A DNA stretch of 64,000 nucleotides, taken from positions 32,708,214 to 32,772,213 of the forward strand of contig CM049320.1 of assembly GCA_026874595.1 (NCBI GenBank). Direction: 5' to 3'. This DNA comes from Sipunculus nudus (lineage: Eukaryota > Annelida > Sipuncula > Golfingiida > Sipunculidae). The notes below the pieces were generated by a model. The model was not told the DNA's origin, searched no databases, and was given only the letters and a program-made list of their open reading frames with translations. Both the position numbers and the translations under genes were made by a program. Shown here piece by piece: positions 47,284 to 59,409 of the stretch. Position 1 is the first letter of the stretch. Each line of letters starts with the position of its first letter.

Positions 47284-47611
47284 CATTATTTTGGATTTTG
47301 GATTCCTAGGTCTTACGGTTTCAAAACATCCCACATCTACGGATGGACGGACAGACGGACAATGGACCACGACTATAGCTCAGATGACTTATAGTCAGCT
47401 GAGCTAAAAATGTGCCATAGCCAAAGCTGGACTAAATTTAAGGTATTGATTTTTTATTCATGCTTATAACTTAAAAAATTTGCAAAATTCAAATAAAATT
47501 TTGGGAAAACAAAATTGAATCTTGATTTAACAAAGTTATATCCCTGAAAAAAAAGTCTACAGTTTCAGCAATTCTCATGTTAAATGAGTAAATATATTTC
47601 GTAATTTTTTT
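47284..47611 (+). repeat. R680 tail, hairpin end and R680 fragment at the E4 apex
   Basis: TTTTGGATTCCTAGGTCTTA, a GGACGGACAGACGG tract and the hairpin (47376-47406) are the standard R680 end, as at 33790-33924. From 47407, R680 internal sequence resumes (GTGCCATAGCCAAAGCTGG, AATTTAAGGTATTGATTTTT) up to the facing hairpin. Confidence 0.75.
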
Positions 47612-49860
47612 TAGCTCAGCTGACTGTAAGTCATCTGAGCTAAAGCAATCACTCTTTGTCCGTTGTCCATCCGGCCGTCTGTTAACAGGGCACAAACTCT
47701 AACTGCTGGACTTAGAATCTTGTAACTTGACATCCTGGGAGGTTCATAAAAAATCTCCTTGGAAACCTGAAATTAGGTCTCTGCCATATTCTTTGAGCAA
47801 TGGGGCTCCGAAGTACCCCCAAGAATAATGGAAAATTTGATACAAAAGCTCAATTATCTGAACAACTAATGCAGTGATCACCATGATTTTTTTGCATGGA
47901 TATTGATCATGGGGTGTTTCATCAGTTTCTGCAGTCTGGTGGCGCCATCTGAATTTTTTTCGATTTTAACGAATTTTTTTCTCTATTTTTGAGACCTCTT
48001 AAGATGTGGTCATCTGTTAACAGGGCACAAATCGTAACGACTGGACCTAGAATCTTCTCACTTGACCTGCGGGGAGGCCCATGAAAAGTCTCTGTCTAAA
48101 CCTGAAATTAGGTCTCTGTTACCCATAACCTCTGAGTTATGGGGTTCTGAAGTACCCCCCAGAATAATGCAAAATTTGATACAAAATCTCAAGTATCTGA
48201 ACAACTATTGCATTGATCACCATGATTTTTTCCATGGATATTGATCATGAAACGTTTCATCAGTTTCTGCAGTCTGGTGGCGCCACCTGTACTTTTTCGA
48301 TTTTTACAAATGTTTTTCTCTATTTTTGAGACCTCTTAAGATGCGGTCATCTGTTAACAGGGCACAAATTATAACGACTCGACCTAGAATCTTCTCTGTT
48401 GACATGTAGGGAGGCCCATGAAAAGTCTCCTTGGAAATCTGAAATTAGGGCTCTGTTACCCATAAACTCTAAGCTATGGGGCTCCGAAGTACCCCCCAGA
48501 ATAATGGAAAATTTGATACAAAAGCTCAAGTACCTGAACAACTATTGCATTAATCACCATGATTCTTTGCATGGATATTGATCATGGAATGTTTCATCAG
48601 TTTCTGCTGTCTGGTGGTGCCACCTGTATTTTTTCGATTTTTAGCTCAGCTGACTGTAAGTCATCTGAGCTATACCGATCACCCTTTGTCAGGCATCAGT
48701 CAGGCTGTTAACAGGGCACAAATCGTAACCGTTAGACCTAGAAACTTGTAACTGTACATCCAGGGAGTTCCTAGGCAAATCACTTTGTAATCCTGAAATT
48801 TGGTCATGATGACGTATATTTTGTGACCTACAGGCTGAAAACATTGATTTTGAGCACCCTGAATGTCAGATTGGCACAAATCATATCTGTTAGGGTTAGG
48901 ATCTTCTAACACAACATCCTGGGAGGTTCTAGGCAAATATCCTTGTAATCCTAAAAATTAGGACATGGTGACCTACATTTTGCAACCTTCAGGCCGAAAA
49001 CAGGATTTTAAGGACCCAGAAAGTCAAGACAGGGAACAAATTGTATCTGTTAGGCCTAGAATCTTCTAATGTAACATTCTGGGACATCCTTGGCAAATGT
49101 CCTTGGAAACCTAAAATTAGGTCACCATCACCTATATTTTGCGACCTATTGGAAAAGATGTCATATTAGCACCCAGACAGTCAGACGGGGCACAAATTGT
49201 ATCCATTAGGCCTAGAATCTTGTAACATAAAATTCAGGGAGGTCCTAGGCAAATGTCCTTGGAAACCTGAAATTAGGTCTCTGTTACCCATATCCTTCGA
49301 GCTATGGGGCTCCAAAGAACCCCCCCCCCCCCCCAGAATAATGCAAAATTTGATACAAAAGCTCAAGTATCTGAACAACCACTGCATTGATCACCATGAT
49401 TCTTTGCATGAATATTGATCATGAGATGTTCTATCACTTCCTGCAGACTGGTGGTGCCACCTATAATTTTTCCAATTTTTACTAATTTTTTCAGACCTGC
49501 AATGAAACTGTCATCTGTTAACAGGGCACAAATTGTAACCACTGGACCTGGAATCTTCAAACTTAATATCCAGGGAGGTCCATAAAAAATCTCCTTGCAA
49601 ACCTGAAATTAGGTCTCTGTTACCCATATTTTTCGTGCTATGGGGCTCCAAAGAACCCCCAGAATAATGCAAAATTTGATACAAAAGCTCAAGTATCTGA
49701 ATAACTACGTCATTGATCACCATGATTCTTTGCATTAATATTGATCATGGAGTGTTTCTCAGTTCCTGCAGACTGGTGGCACTAGTAACCTGTATTTTTT
49801 TTCAAATTTTTACACATTTTTTTTTCTATATATGAGACCATCAAATGAAGTTGTCATCAG
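47612..49860 (-). repeat. R337 inverted arrays of E4 with two hairpin ends
   Basis: The hairpin at 47612-47642 plus GTCCGTTGTCCATCCGG leads into inverted units to 48637. A second hairpin (48642-48672) starts a further run of units to 49860. Units at about 48700-49190 are a variant lacking the palindrome (ATCCTGGGAGGTTCTAGGCA motifs, about 165-bp spacing). Those at 49190-49860 are standard, with a C-run at about 49320-49334. Confidence 0.8.
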
Positions 49861-49993
49861 TCCAAAAGCCCACTGAAACCCATTTCTAAGGACTCTTCAC
49901 AAAATTCATGATTTGTTTCACTCTGGCAGTCATTTTGCTCATTGTTCAACATTCCTTGAATTCAGCTGAGCGTCATGGCCCATGGGCCACTAG

Positions 49994-50363
49994 TTTTAAA
50001 CTGCATGATATTTGGGCCCATAACTACAAAACAATACTTAATACTGACCTGATTTTTGGTATGTTAACAGAAAATGTATGGATCAAAAATATGATCAAAA
50101 ACAGATCAGTGGTTTTGATATTAGGCAGCCTTGAAGTATAACAATGGTTTTTTTATGGGAAACAGAGGTTTTTCCTTAATATTTTGAAGGAATGATGTCC
50201 TTGTGACTCAAATTTTGGTATGGTAGGAGATTTTGGGGACATCTAACCGAATGCAAAATTTTGGATTCATAGGTCTTACAGTTTCAAAAAAGCCCGCTAG
50301 CCTTCCGGACAACGGTAAAAGGACCACAACTATTGCTCAGATGACTTATAGTCAGCTGAGCTA
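49994..50363 (-). repeat. R680 tail with degraded GACGG tract and hairpin
   Basis: TTTGGGCCCATAACTAC, TTTTGATATTAGGCAGCC, GGAGATTTTGGGGACATCTA and the hairpin (about 50333-50363) match 33541-33924. The microsatellite is almost lost (CTTCCGGACAACGG). Confidence 0.75.
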
Positions 50364-51361
50364 AAAATGTATGGTTCTCAGGCACTTTTTTTCAGAAATC
50401 AGTGCCGGCAGGTGACATTTTATTTTTTAACCTTTTTTTGTATGTTTCAATAAAAATGTCTTATGATAAGGGAAAAGCATGAAAATAACAGAACTTTTTT
50501 GCTAAACAGGCAAAAGCACTACATAACAAAGGAAATCTGATCAAATTTGTATTATTTTATTTCCTAGAAAGATGAAAATCGAAACAAAAATTTTTATGCT
50601 GGGGGGGGGGGGGGTTAAATTGACGCAGGCGGTGCCTGTGAACCGTACCTTTTATTTTTTTTGGCCTCACTGAAAATATCTGAATTGGAAATTAACATAA
50701 AACAGAGCTTTCAAAGAACCATGCTGCATCAGGCATGTGACGGAAAATCACTAATATTGGACAGACAGACTTGATTATTATTAAAATCACTGACAGAGCT
50801 GGCATCAGGCCACACACTGGCAGTCAGTTGTTGAGTTGGGTACTCAAAAAAGTTGAAAATGCATTATTTCAAATACATTTCAAGGTTTGACTATTCAGTG
50901 ATATCAGGGGATATCATATAACCCCTTTCTTCCACATATACTATATTAACTTCCAATGTTGCTTTGGATTTAGGCAATCCCTAAATAGCAGATTTTACTG
51001 TGTTCTGTTGTATATGCAGAGTGATTAAACGGCCTTTACATAACATATTTACAAACAACAATTTCATGGGGAAATGGTCATCTTATCACATATATATTAA
51101 TAATATATGAATATTATGTTGGTATTTTAAAGAAAAAATTGTGAAATATGTATAGGTCAATGCAACAGATGTGATTAAGGAGCTCACTGATTGTTCTTGA
51201 GTAATGCCTGTTGGCTATTGCTAGTATTGCCAAATGTTGGAGCCTTCTGGGGACAGTGGCCCTTCAAGTTCCCTTGTCCGCCTGTGTAACTTGAAGACAC
51301 AACACGTTCACACCGGCCAACTGAGTACGATTTGTTAGTTACCTCTAAAACAGGCTATTCT
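50364..51361. other. Intergenic with a G-run
   Basis: A G-run lies at about 50599-50614. No gene, RNA or named repeat seen. Confidence 0.4.
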
Positions 51362-51367
51362 ACTCAC

Positions 51368-51500
51368 CCTGTGAATGATCCGGACAAAAAATTAAATCAT
51401 TACAACAGAGAAAATGTAGGTTCACCGTGCTTTATAGAACCCAGCACCAGCACTCAGTAGCAGCACTGGTGATACGCCATTACCGGAATTGACGTAACTC
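51368..51500 (-). promoter_or_regulatory. Candidate minus-strand promoter and leader exon
   Basis: Read on the minus strand: a CRE-like TTACGTCA (51497-51490), then TATAAAG (about 51436-51430), then about 60 bp without long frames, then a consensus donor CACAGG/GTGAGT with the intron starting at 51367. It would fit a leader exon of the CARD gene about 11 kb downstream, but no transcript evidence links them. Confidence 0.25.
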
Positions 51501-54500
51501 GCTGTGATAAACAAATAAATAAAGGGTATATCATAGGGCATTTTTCACTTTAAAAATCATTCTGTTTAAATTCATTTTATTTGTCATACGAATTGCCTAC
51601 GCCCTACTCTTTATATGTTTATGTATTACTTGTCGTATGTCTTTTACAACCAAAAGGAAAATGTATGTCATTTTCGCCCGTAAAAGGTTTGCATGAAATA
51701 ACCACCCTTCTACCCTGCTTTAAAGAGATCATCGGGGGATTTCCCAGGGAAAGTCCCTTATCTGCTCGACTGGTTTTACCACTGGTAGATGGCACCATCT
51801 ACCGGCGAATTTAGGATTTAACAATCAATCGTTATTATTTGCTTGCTTTTAGGACAGTTGATTAAGCATTTCTTTAATATTAATCTTCAGAACTGTATTT
51901 CCACAAATATATAACAGTTTATCTACAATTAATACATCCCTCTCCACTTGCTTTGTTTCCTATGTAACTTTTCTTTATGTTCAAAATTTAATTTTAGAAC
52001 TCGCTTCATGCTTTATTCTTGCCATTAATATAATTAATTTAATCTGAACAAGATTTGTCATGTTTATGTTTTTATTACTATCAACTTAATATATTTCAGT
52101 GTTTTTAAACCTATTCAAAATCTTTATGAAACTGTCCGGGGAGCAAAATTCTCACGGGTACATCCCAAAATCTCAATCTGTCATCCGCAAAAGGAAGCCG
52201 GGCCCGAATGAGTAGCATAGTTCAGCCTTTCTGGTTCCATATTGATTGAACTAGCTTTTCTCGTTCATTATTTTGCACTTAGAGACCATTTTACAGTTTT
52301 ATTATAAATACTAAAGAAGGCGCACAAGTTCGCCCACAGGATACACTGACGTAGTTTCTGGTAGATGGCGCTGCGATAGTCACACTACAGAATAATGTCA
52401 GATGTCTCAGGTTATATGGGGAAAGGATGGCATATGACAACCTCAGGACGAACGTTGCATCAAGACAAGAAACGGGCATTTCAGAGGCAACGGTTGAGTA
52501 CCACCGTCGTTTATTATCTGGGAAGAGTTCTACAAAACGTAATAAGTTCATAAAAAAGCATAACTTAATCTAGTACTTATAAAATAATTAAAACTTAAGA
52601 AAGAGAATATGCCGCAAGCAAATAATGAAAGTTGTATATTAAGAAGCATGTATAAATTATAACATTTATTAAAGTAATAAAATATATGGTGCCAAAGTTA
52701 TGGATTAACATACAATGAAGTAAGAATGAAGCTGTAAAAGACAATGAAAGATGGTCGCATTTATTAAGCGTTCAAAACACAACGTAAACTGCAAGCAGAT
52801 ATTATAGTTGGTATGAATTCGTATCATTTAATCCTTTTCTGAATCGAAGTAAAAGAGAAAGAAATATGGTATCTGAACACAGCATATGTCTATAAACTCT
52901 GATGTGCAGCAAATAAGTCAACACTCCGCTATACTGACCGTGAATACAACACTCCGTAGGCATTTATATACATATATACTGTAGTGGTTAACCTGCTTGA
53001 TCGGTATATTATCTTATGTCAGAGAGCCAAAACTGGCGGTAGGCTACCGCTGGACCGGAGACACACTAAGGAAGTGGGGACTTTTGTTTTTGAGAACAGC
53101 CACGTAACATATGGCGGGTATGGAATGTGGTTTGCAAAGATATATCTGCTGTGTCAACAAATCTGCGTGGGCTTTTAAATACCCCCTAAAAATGTAATAA
53201 TTCCAAAAGGCAAGACAGTCATATACAGACAAAAACACATGAATTAGTCGCATCAATGTATATTAAAGGGGCCATTATATATTCTGGTATCATACAATTG
53301 ATATGCCAAGAAACGCCATGCAGTCGTATGTATATATATCGTATTTATAACATGGGGGGGCAAAATATTCGATACACTTTCAACCAGAATATCTGGTGGC
53401 AAGTTTTTGCAAATAACTTCCGCAACCGACCAGTGGCCACCTTAGGTTACAAGTGATTTCCTTTTGTATAATCTGCTGTGTTTATGTATAAGAGCTTGAA
53501 GATAAACAAGCACTTACATATGAATGTTACGCAGAATAGGTAAGAAATCAAACAAATTCTTCAGAAATAGGTATAGGTGAACATCTAGTTTTGAATTAAC
53601 GATTGAAAACTATAACCAGTTATGGAGGATCAAAAGTGGTCTATATTTTTTTGTTCCAGTTTTTTTAAAACATATACCTATACCCCCCCCCCCTCAAATA
53701 AAGCCATGTTTGTGATTACGAACGTCTTTTTATCTCCCGGCCAAGATTACTATAACCCGTCAGGGGGATCTGCCTGGCACGTGACCTGGCTATGGAGGGC
53801 TGTTCCAAGAAACATAAACGCGTAATAAATTGGGATGCCCCTTTGATCTTGCGGTAGAAACAACACCGCAGGAATTAACCTATAGATTAACCACGCGTGT
53901 ATGTCACACTAACAGGTACATGTTCATCATGGTTAGGTCACATGGGCGACGCCCGGTGTTGTTCTCTTTTCTGTATTTTATTTGGAAAACAATAATATTG
54001 TTATACCTTGCACAAGTTCAAAGCCACGCTGACAGCTGGGATAAGTTAATGGGACTGTTGCGTGGTAGTTTGACAGTATCTAGACGTATAACAGGGCGTC
54101 CTATAGGTATTCGGTGGCTTCTGGGGCTGTTAAAGACCGCCCCACTGACAGGCCCGCCAGGTATGTGAAATATCAAAGTACCGCGGCCGGCGGGAGCTGG
54201 CAAGTACCAGCTGAACCTCCCTGCAAGCATTGATAATAAAACCCCTGCCTCCACTCATACTCAGTTTTGGAGCTCTCACCTAAATGAAGCAGCTTATCTC
54301 TTTGATGGGTACCAGTGGAAGCGGGACGTTACGAAATGTTTGAAGATTTATATTTAAGGCGTTTTGACCGGTTAACGGCATATTTTGGGTATATAGGCAT
54401 TGACAATAAGTAAAACCAGTTTGATTACATATATAAGATCTATATATGCTAAAATGACGGTGGGGGGGGGGGGGGGGGACTTGTCAAGTGTCAAGTGCCT

Positions 54501-54689
54501 GTGAACTGACCAGATCGTCAATCGAAACTCGATTGATTATAACAATAGATTGGTTTTTCCTTTATCATCAACGCAAACAGCCGGAGACTTGAGTAATAAT
54601 CTGATAACAATTTGAAACTGTTCTTATCTGCTTCAAATGTTCAGAAAGCGGATCCGGGGGGGGGGGGGGGGACGCAGTTCTGTCGCCGC
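51501..54689. other. Intergenic with CTCF-like sites, no gene accepted
   Basis: GGTAGATGG-CA-CCATCTACC (51784-51803) is a 20-bp inverted repeat whose arms match a CTCF core. TAGATGGCGC (52362-52371) is a second such core. A 112-residue frame at 53830-54168 and an 86-residue minus frame at 52551-52291 show no domain. G-runs lie at about 54463-54478 and 54657-54671. Confidence 0.4.
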
Positions 54690-56345
54690 AACCTTTTAAG
54701 CGAACCTGTGAGCTTATGCGATGGTGCGGCGTCGTCCGTCGTGTGTCGTCCGTCGTCTGTACGTTAACCCATACTATTTCGAAAACGGCAGGAACTAAAA
54801 TCACGGTTCAGTCACCAAATTGTCTGCAAATAAATCAGTAATGTAAAAAAAACTATGTTGGATTTTGCTTATTTCAGGCCATCTGCATATACTTAGATTT
54901 TAAAGGGAAAAGCTAAAAAAAAGCTTTAAAAATCTTCTTTTCCGAAACTGTCAATGCAAATCATTCAATATTTCACAGAAATTATCCCTGAGACAATCTT
55001 TCTCAGAGTTGTTCAAATGGTTCCAACTTTGGCAAAGTCACAGAAAGTTGAACTTAGTCATTTGGCCAAAAAAGCATACTAAAATTTCAATATCAGAAAC
55101 GGCTGGAGCTATCATCACCAAATTTTATGCAAATGTTGGTCACTTTAGTCATATCTGAAACTGAGGTATTTGTGGTGCCACCCGCATCGAACTTTTCTGT
55201 ACAGGGGTCATCGGTCAACAGTAAATTGATCCACAATTTCTTAGGAATAGCAGGAGCTAGCATCCCCAATTTTAATGCAAAAATCTGTCACATATTAAAT
55301 GTTGTGGGATTGAGTGTTTTGTGGCGCCACCTGCATTAACCTACATTTTATAGGGGGAAAAGTTAAAAAAACTTTGAAAATTTTCTCCACTGAAATCATT
55401 CAGACAAATGGTCCAATATTTCACATAAATGATCCCAAACACCAGCTCTCTCAATTTTGTTCAAATGTTTTGGGTTTGATGAATTTTGGCCCAGTTACAG
55501 GAATTTGAAATTAGTCATTTGGCAAGTAAGCATACTTGCATAACAATCTCAGAAACAATAGGAGCTAGGATCACAACATTTTGTGCAAATGTGCAAAAGT
55601 GACTCATATTTGAAATTGCAGTTTTTGTGGCGCCAGCTACAAAATGATTTTTGGCACAATTATTAGACCTTTAAAGAGGACATATTATTCTTAACATTTT
55701 TATAAAAAATCTTATGAATACATCAGCTTGAAAAAAAGCATGTTAGCCAAAGTTTTCCAGTATGTGTAAACAGATATACCAACAGGCCAAGATTACGTCT
55801 GTATCCATAAATAGCTTGACAGACTGCCAATTATTTAAGATTTGGCAAAAAAGCCAAAAGTCAGCCTAGATCTATTTATAGCCTTGGCAGACTGTCAACT
55901 GTAGCAGATCAGGCAACAGGTCAAGAGTTCACTCAGTGCTGCCTGGTAAAGGGCAAAAGTTTACTCAGTCCAGCCAGGTGCAGGTCAAGAGTTCTCTCAT
56001 TGCAGTACAGCTTGCATGAGCCAGCAATATGTCACAGTTCACTTGGGGCAAGTGTCTTTCTCACCTAAGCCTGATCAGCCCAGTGCATCAAACTCAAGGA
56101 AAGCTTGATGTACTGATCTAATATTTTAACCTGTCTATGCGTCTTTGGTGGCTTTCTCGTTCACAAGACAGGTGTCGCCACCTACAATGACTTTTGAACA
56201 TTGTATGTGCCTGCTTATTTCTCAGGAGGGGTTTGATATATCAGCCTGAAATTGGGCATATGTATACATCCTGATACCTTCGTCGTATACAAGACTCATG
56301 GCGCCACCTACAATCATTTTTTTGGTGTTGTGTGCACCCATGCCA
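54690..56345 (+). repeat. Third GGCGCC-carrying repeat family, about 450-bp modules
   Basis: It begins near CTTATGCGATGGTGCGGCG and a GTCGTCCGTCGTGTGTCG tract. Two long modules follow, each with TTTTAAAGGGAAAAGCT or TTTATAGGGGGAAAAGTT, ATTTCACA, GTTCAAATG, TTAGTCATTTGGC and AGCATACT. Palindrome-like motifs are TGTGGTGCCACCCGCA (55172), TGTGGCGCCACCTGCA (55320), TGTGGCGCCAGCTAC (55626), GGTGTCGCCACCTAC (56170) and ATGGCGCCACCTAC (56299). Confidence 0.6.
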
Positions 56346-57477
56346 AAAAATGATGTTTTTGTTGTTGATTCTTGTACAAAATGTATAGTACTTGCATTGT
56401 GCATATAAATGTTACACATGTAGGCCTACTTGAATAGTAATGGCCCAGCATTGAACCATTATACCTGGTGTATAAATCATTGCACAGGTACGCATTAGAC
56501 CTGTAGGTCTTGTTTAAGGGTTTCGGACCAAATTTTACTTACAGTTGTTTTTTTTAGATTTTCAAAGTCCTAGGTTGGACCTCCCCCCCCCCCCCCTTTT
56601 TTTTTATCTTCTGAAATTCTGTATCCGCTGGTGTTATCCGGGCAAGACCGTACCACCGATTTATTATTTGTTCGCAAGGTAAAACTGGCGGCGATGTTAA
56701 ATTTTGTTGCCATTGGTTGATTAATGTTTTTAACATCTTTACTCAAACATTTTTAGCGAATATTTTGCAAAATGATACAAAAAAAGGCATGGTGTAAATA
56801 AAGGATGAACATTGAGTGTAAAATTCCGAAAGTGCTGAAAGTGTCTGCCGCCTGGAATTTACACAGGTGTCATTAACTTTGGTCCGCCTTTTTTTTTTTT
56901 TGGTTGAGAGAAATAACCTCTGGTGTAAACACCGGGACACATTTTTTTTGGGGGGGGGGGCAATAATTCACGTTTAATTCAAATATTCAAATTCAGGGGT
57001 GGATCCAGCATTTAGAAGGGGGGGGGGGAGGTGGGGGTGGTCCAACCGAGGCGGACTAATAACAAAGCCTAAAAAAGGTCTCCAGGTTCGGAAAGGTGGG
57101 GGGGGGGCAAGTCCCACATCTTCATCATATATCTGATTCTGTTGTAACAGCTATATATATAGCAAGCGCAAGCGGACAAAAAGATTGCTGATTAACCGCA
57201 CAGTCCAAACGTCATATTGTGAAATGGCAATTTCGCATCCATGTATACAATCAATGCATATACAGTTATACATTTCCAAAGGCTTGTTCCATGAGCTCTA
57301 GTTGTAGTATACTACTATATATGCGTGGTCCACATGCATGCCTCTAGCTCCGTATTCAGAAAGTTCTTTGAAAGTACATGTATATATGGATATATATCCG
57401 TATTGTCTGAACTCCGTGTTAAAAGGTGCTCGATATACCTGAAAATTTTCTAATTTGCATGCAATTTCACAAAATAT
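56346..57477. other. Intergenic with C/G-runs and a hAT-like end
   Basis: C-run at about 56581-56594; G-runs at about 56949-56960, 57019-57030 and 57098-57107. CAGGGGTGGATCCAGCATTT at about 56994 resembles a hAT-type terminus. No gene seen. Confidence 0.45.
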
Positions 57478-57637
57478 GTATTGTACATTTCTCTACATTA
57501 GCAAACATATTTATTGTACATTTCTATACATTGGCAAATATATTTATTGTAAATTTCGTAACATCAGCAAACTTATTTATTGTGCAGTTCTTTACATCAG
57601 CAAACATATTTATTATACATTTTTATACACGAGCATC
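57478..57637 (+). repeat. 33-bp minisatellite, about 4.8 copies
   Basis: The unit is ATTGTACATTTCTATACATT then RGCAAACATATTT. Because 33 is a multiple of three, two plus-strand frames stay open (11-residue peptide repeats such as IVHFYTLANIF). There is no sign that either is translated. The 57638-58081 stretch is AT-rich and unassigned. Confidence 0.85.
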
Positions 57638-58081
57638 CAAAATGTTTGAAATAAACTATAATAATATGAATAATTTCAAAACGATCTAAGCATTATTTTA
57701 TACGCGGTATACTGAGGTTACGTTTCAAACAATTATAATTATTATATTTTGTGTTTAACAAAACAATTCAACTAAATGCCAATGTTTGGTTTCCAACAGA
57801 TTTATGTAACAAATGTCAACTATACCTGTTGAAAATAGAAAATGCACATAGAACACGCGGTGTGAATAGGATAAACACATGCTAAAGCATAAAATTGACT
57901 AGGTGATTGGTATGCGAATATATATAGTGCGCAAATATCGCTCCCGGCGGCGTGCGGATACGGATTACGTATATACGGACAACGCATAGACTACGCACAC
58001 GGATAAATTTATATACGACGTACAGTCCGTGTCAACACCTGCTGTCCACCTGTTTTTTTTTTTTTTAAGTTTATAATTTTT

Positions 58082-58304
58082 ACATTCTTTCCTAGAAAAC
58101 TGCATGTGGAAGTGACAACCTAATATATGACAATTAAGAATTTTACAGTAGGCCTAATTAAGTCTCCTGGTTCATTGCCTAGGTTCAGGTATACACATTC
58201 TTTCCTAGAAAACTGCATGTGGAAGTGACAACCTAATATATGACAATTAAGAATTTTACAGTAGGCCTAATTAAGTCTCCTGGTTCATTGCCTAGGTTCA
58301 GGTA
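58082..58304 (+). repeat. Perfect tandem duplication, 110 bp, two copies
   Basis: 58082-58191 and 58195-58304 appear identical base for base, separated by 3 bp (period 113). The unit begins ACATTCTTTCCTAGAAAACT and ends CATTGCCTAGGTTCAGGTA. The second copy runs straight into the LINE-like frame. Confidence 0.9.
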
Positions 58305-58835
58305 CTTAGCGCAGATACTTGTGAATCTGGAAAATTTTAATATGCAACATCAGCTCCTTTGTCATCGTTGCGGAAAATTATATTTCAATGCAGTAGTACA
58401 TATAGTTGAATCCTGTACTGCTACAATTAACCAGAGAGAACATATGTGGAACTTTATTTGTGATAAATTACCCGTAAAGGTTTGGGCACAATTGGTTGCC
58501 CTGTCGGACATTGAACTCGTAAGAGCCTTGATAAAAGCGGAAATTGTATATGGATTAAATGAATCTTCCGAACTAGAACACTATTCAGCCGCTTTACTAA
58601 ATGAGGTCTCTCTTTTCTTTAAAGAGTCTAAGAAGATTCTTCATGAACTATATTGATCATTATCAAATAACGTACATATTAATTGCCTGTATGCCATACA
58701 ACATGAAATGTTTTTCTATTTCACCTTTCTGATTATTGGTTTGTAATTTGATATGCTTTTGTATTCCTTCGGTATTGACATTTTTGTATGTTGATCTTCG
58801 CTTTGTCGGAGGAAATAAAGGTTAACAACAACAAC
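58305..58835 (+). mobile_element. 5'-truncated LINE: ORF2 C-terminus and 3' tail
   Basis: The open frame to a TGA at 58654-58656 encodes a C-terminal zinc-knuckle-like CHRCGKLYFNAVVHIVESC (C-x2-C-x9-H-x4-C) followed by a helical stretch (HMWNFICDKLPVKVWAQL, ELVRALIKAEIVYGL). This is the layout seen after the reverse transcriptase of many non-LTR retrotransposons. A 3' UTR of about 150 bp ends in AATAAAGG then TTAACAACAACAAC, a short simple-repeat tail typical of CR1/L2/I-type elements. Reverse transcriptase and endonuclease are missing. The true left limit may lie inside the 110-bp duplication. The clade cannot be fixed. Confidence 0.6.
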
Positions 58836-59400
58836 ATGACATCATCCAATCAACAACTGCATGTCAATTGAGGCTGGTTTTGCATGTGACCAGTGACCCT
58901 GACCGCCATATGTTGTAAAATGTCGACTGGTTTCTCATATTTTCAAAAATAATTCTTTTTCTTAAATAAGGTGCAAGGTATTTATTCACCAGGTTGAAAA
59001 TTGGGTTTTAATCCCCTAATCTATACTATAATTGTTTCCCCTGAAATTTATCAAATAAAAATGTTCATACAAAATGCAGGTGGACATGAGGGGATGAAAC
59101 GTACTATAGTTAAAATAAAAAAAGAATCTGCAAAGCGATTTTTCTACAGACTATACATGCGGATTACGCTTACCGACTACGGATAGGCCTACGAACTATA
59201 TATTAATGCACCTATGGAATGGATGCTTTAGGTAGCGCCCCATGGCTACTTTATTTTTTAAATCTGAACTGAAATTCAGAGGGTTGTAGTAAACTTGATA
59301 GAGTGCGATCACATATGTTCTTTGAAAGATTTTAAAATATTCAGATTTTATAAAAATTCAGAAGCACTTGACGTGTGCACAACCGTTAGCAGTACGGTCG
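58836..59400. other. Intergenic between the LINE tail and the candidate promoter
   Basis: No gene or repeat seen. Confidence 0.4.
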
Positions 59401-59409
59401 CCCTGAGTT

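Larger units (their letters stand above)
43770..49993. mobile_element. Composite inverted element E4 (tail-to-tail units) with nested R275 copy
   Basis: The left signature end is 43770-43801 (CAAGTGACCCATGGGTC, ATGACGCTCAGCTGACTGGG). The inverted right signature end is 49962-49993 (TCAGCTGAGCGTCATGGCC, CATGGGCCACTAG). Inside are the lead, a nested R275 element (43960-45133), a forward R337 array (45134-47283), an R680 tail with GACGG tract and hairpin (47284-47406), R680 sequence (47407-47600), a facing hairpin (47612-47642), inverted R337 units with a second facing hairpin at 48642-48672, and a further inverted array to 49860. The plan repeats that of E1. No coding capacity is seen. Confidence 0.6.

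Noticed and set aside
53830-54168. 112-residue plus-strand frame
   Set aside because: There is no domain, splice context or coherent composition. An equally open minus frame overlaps it.
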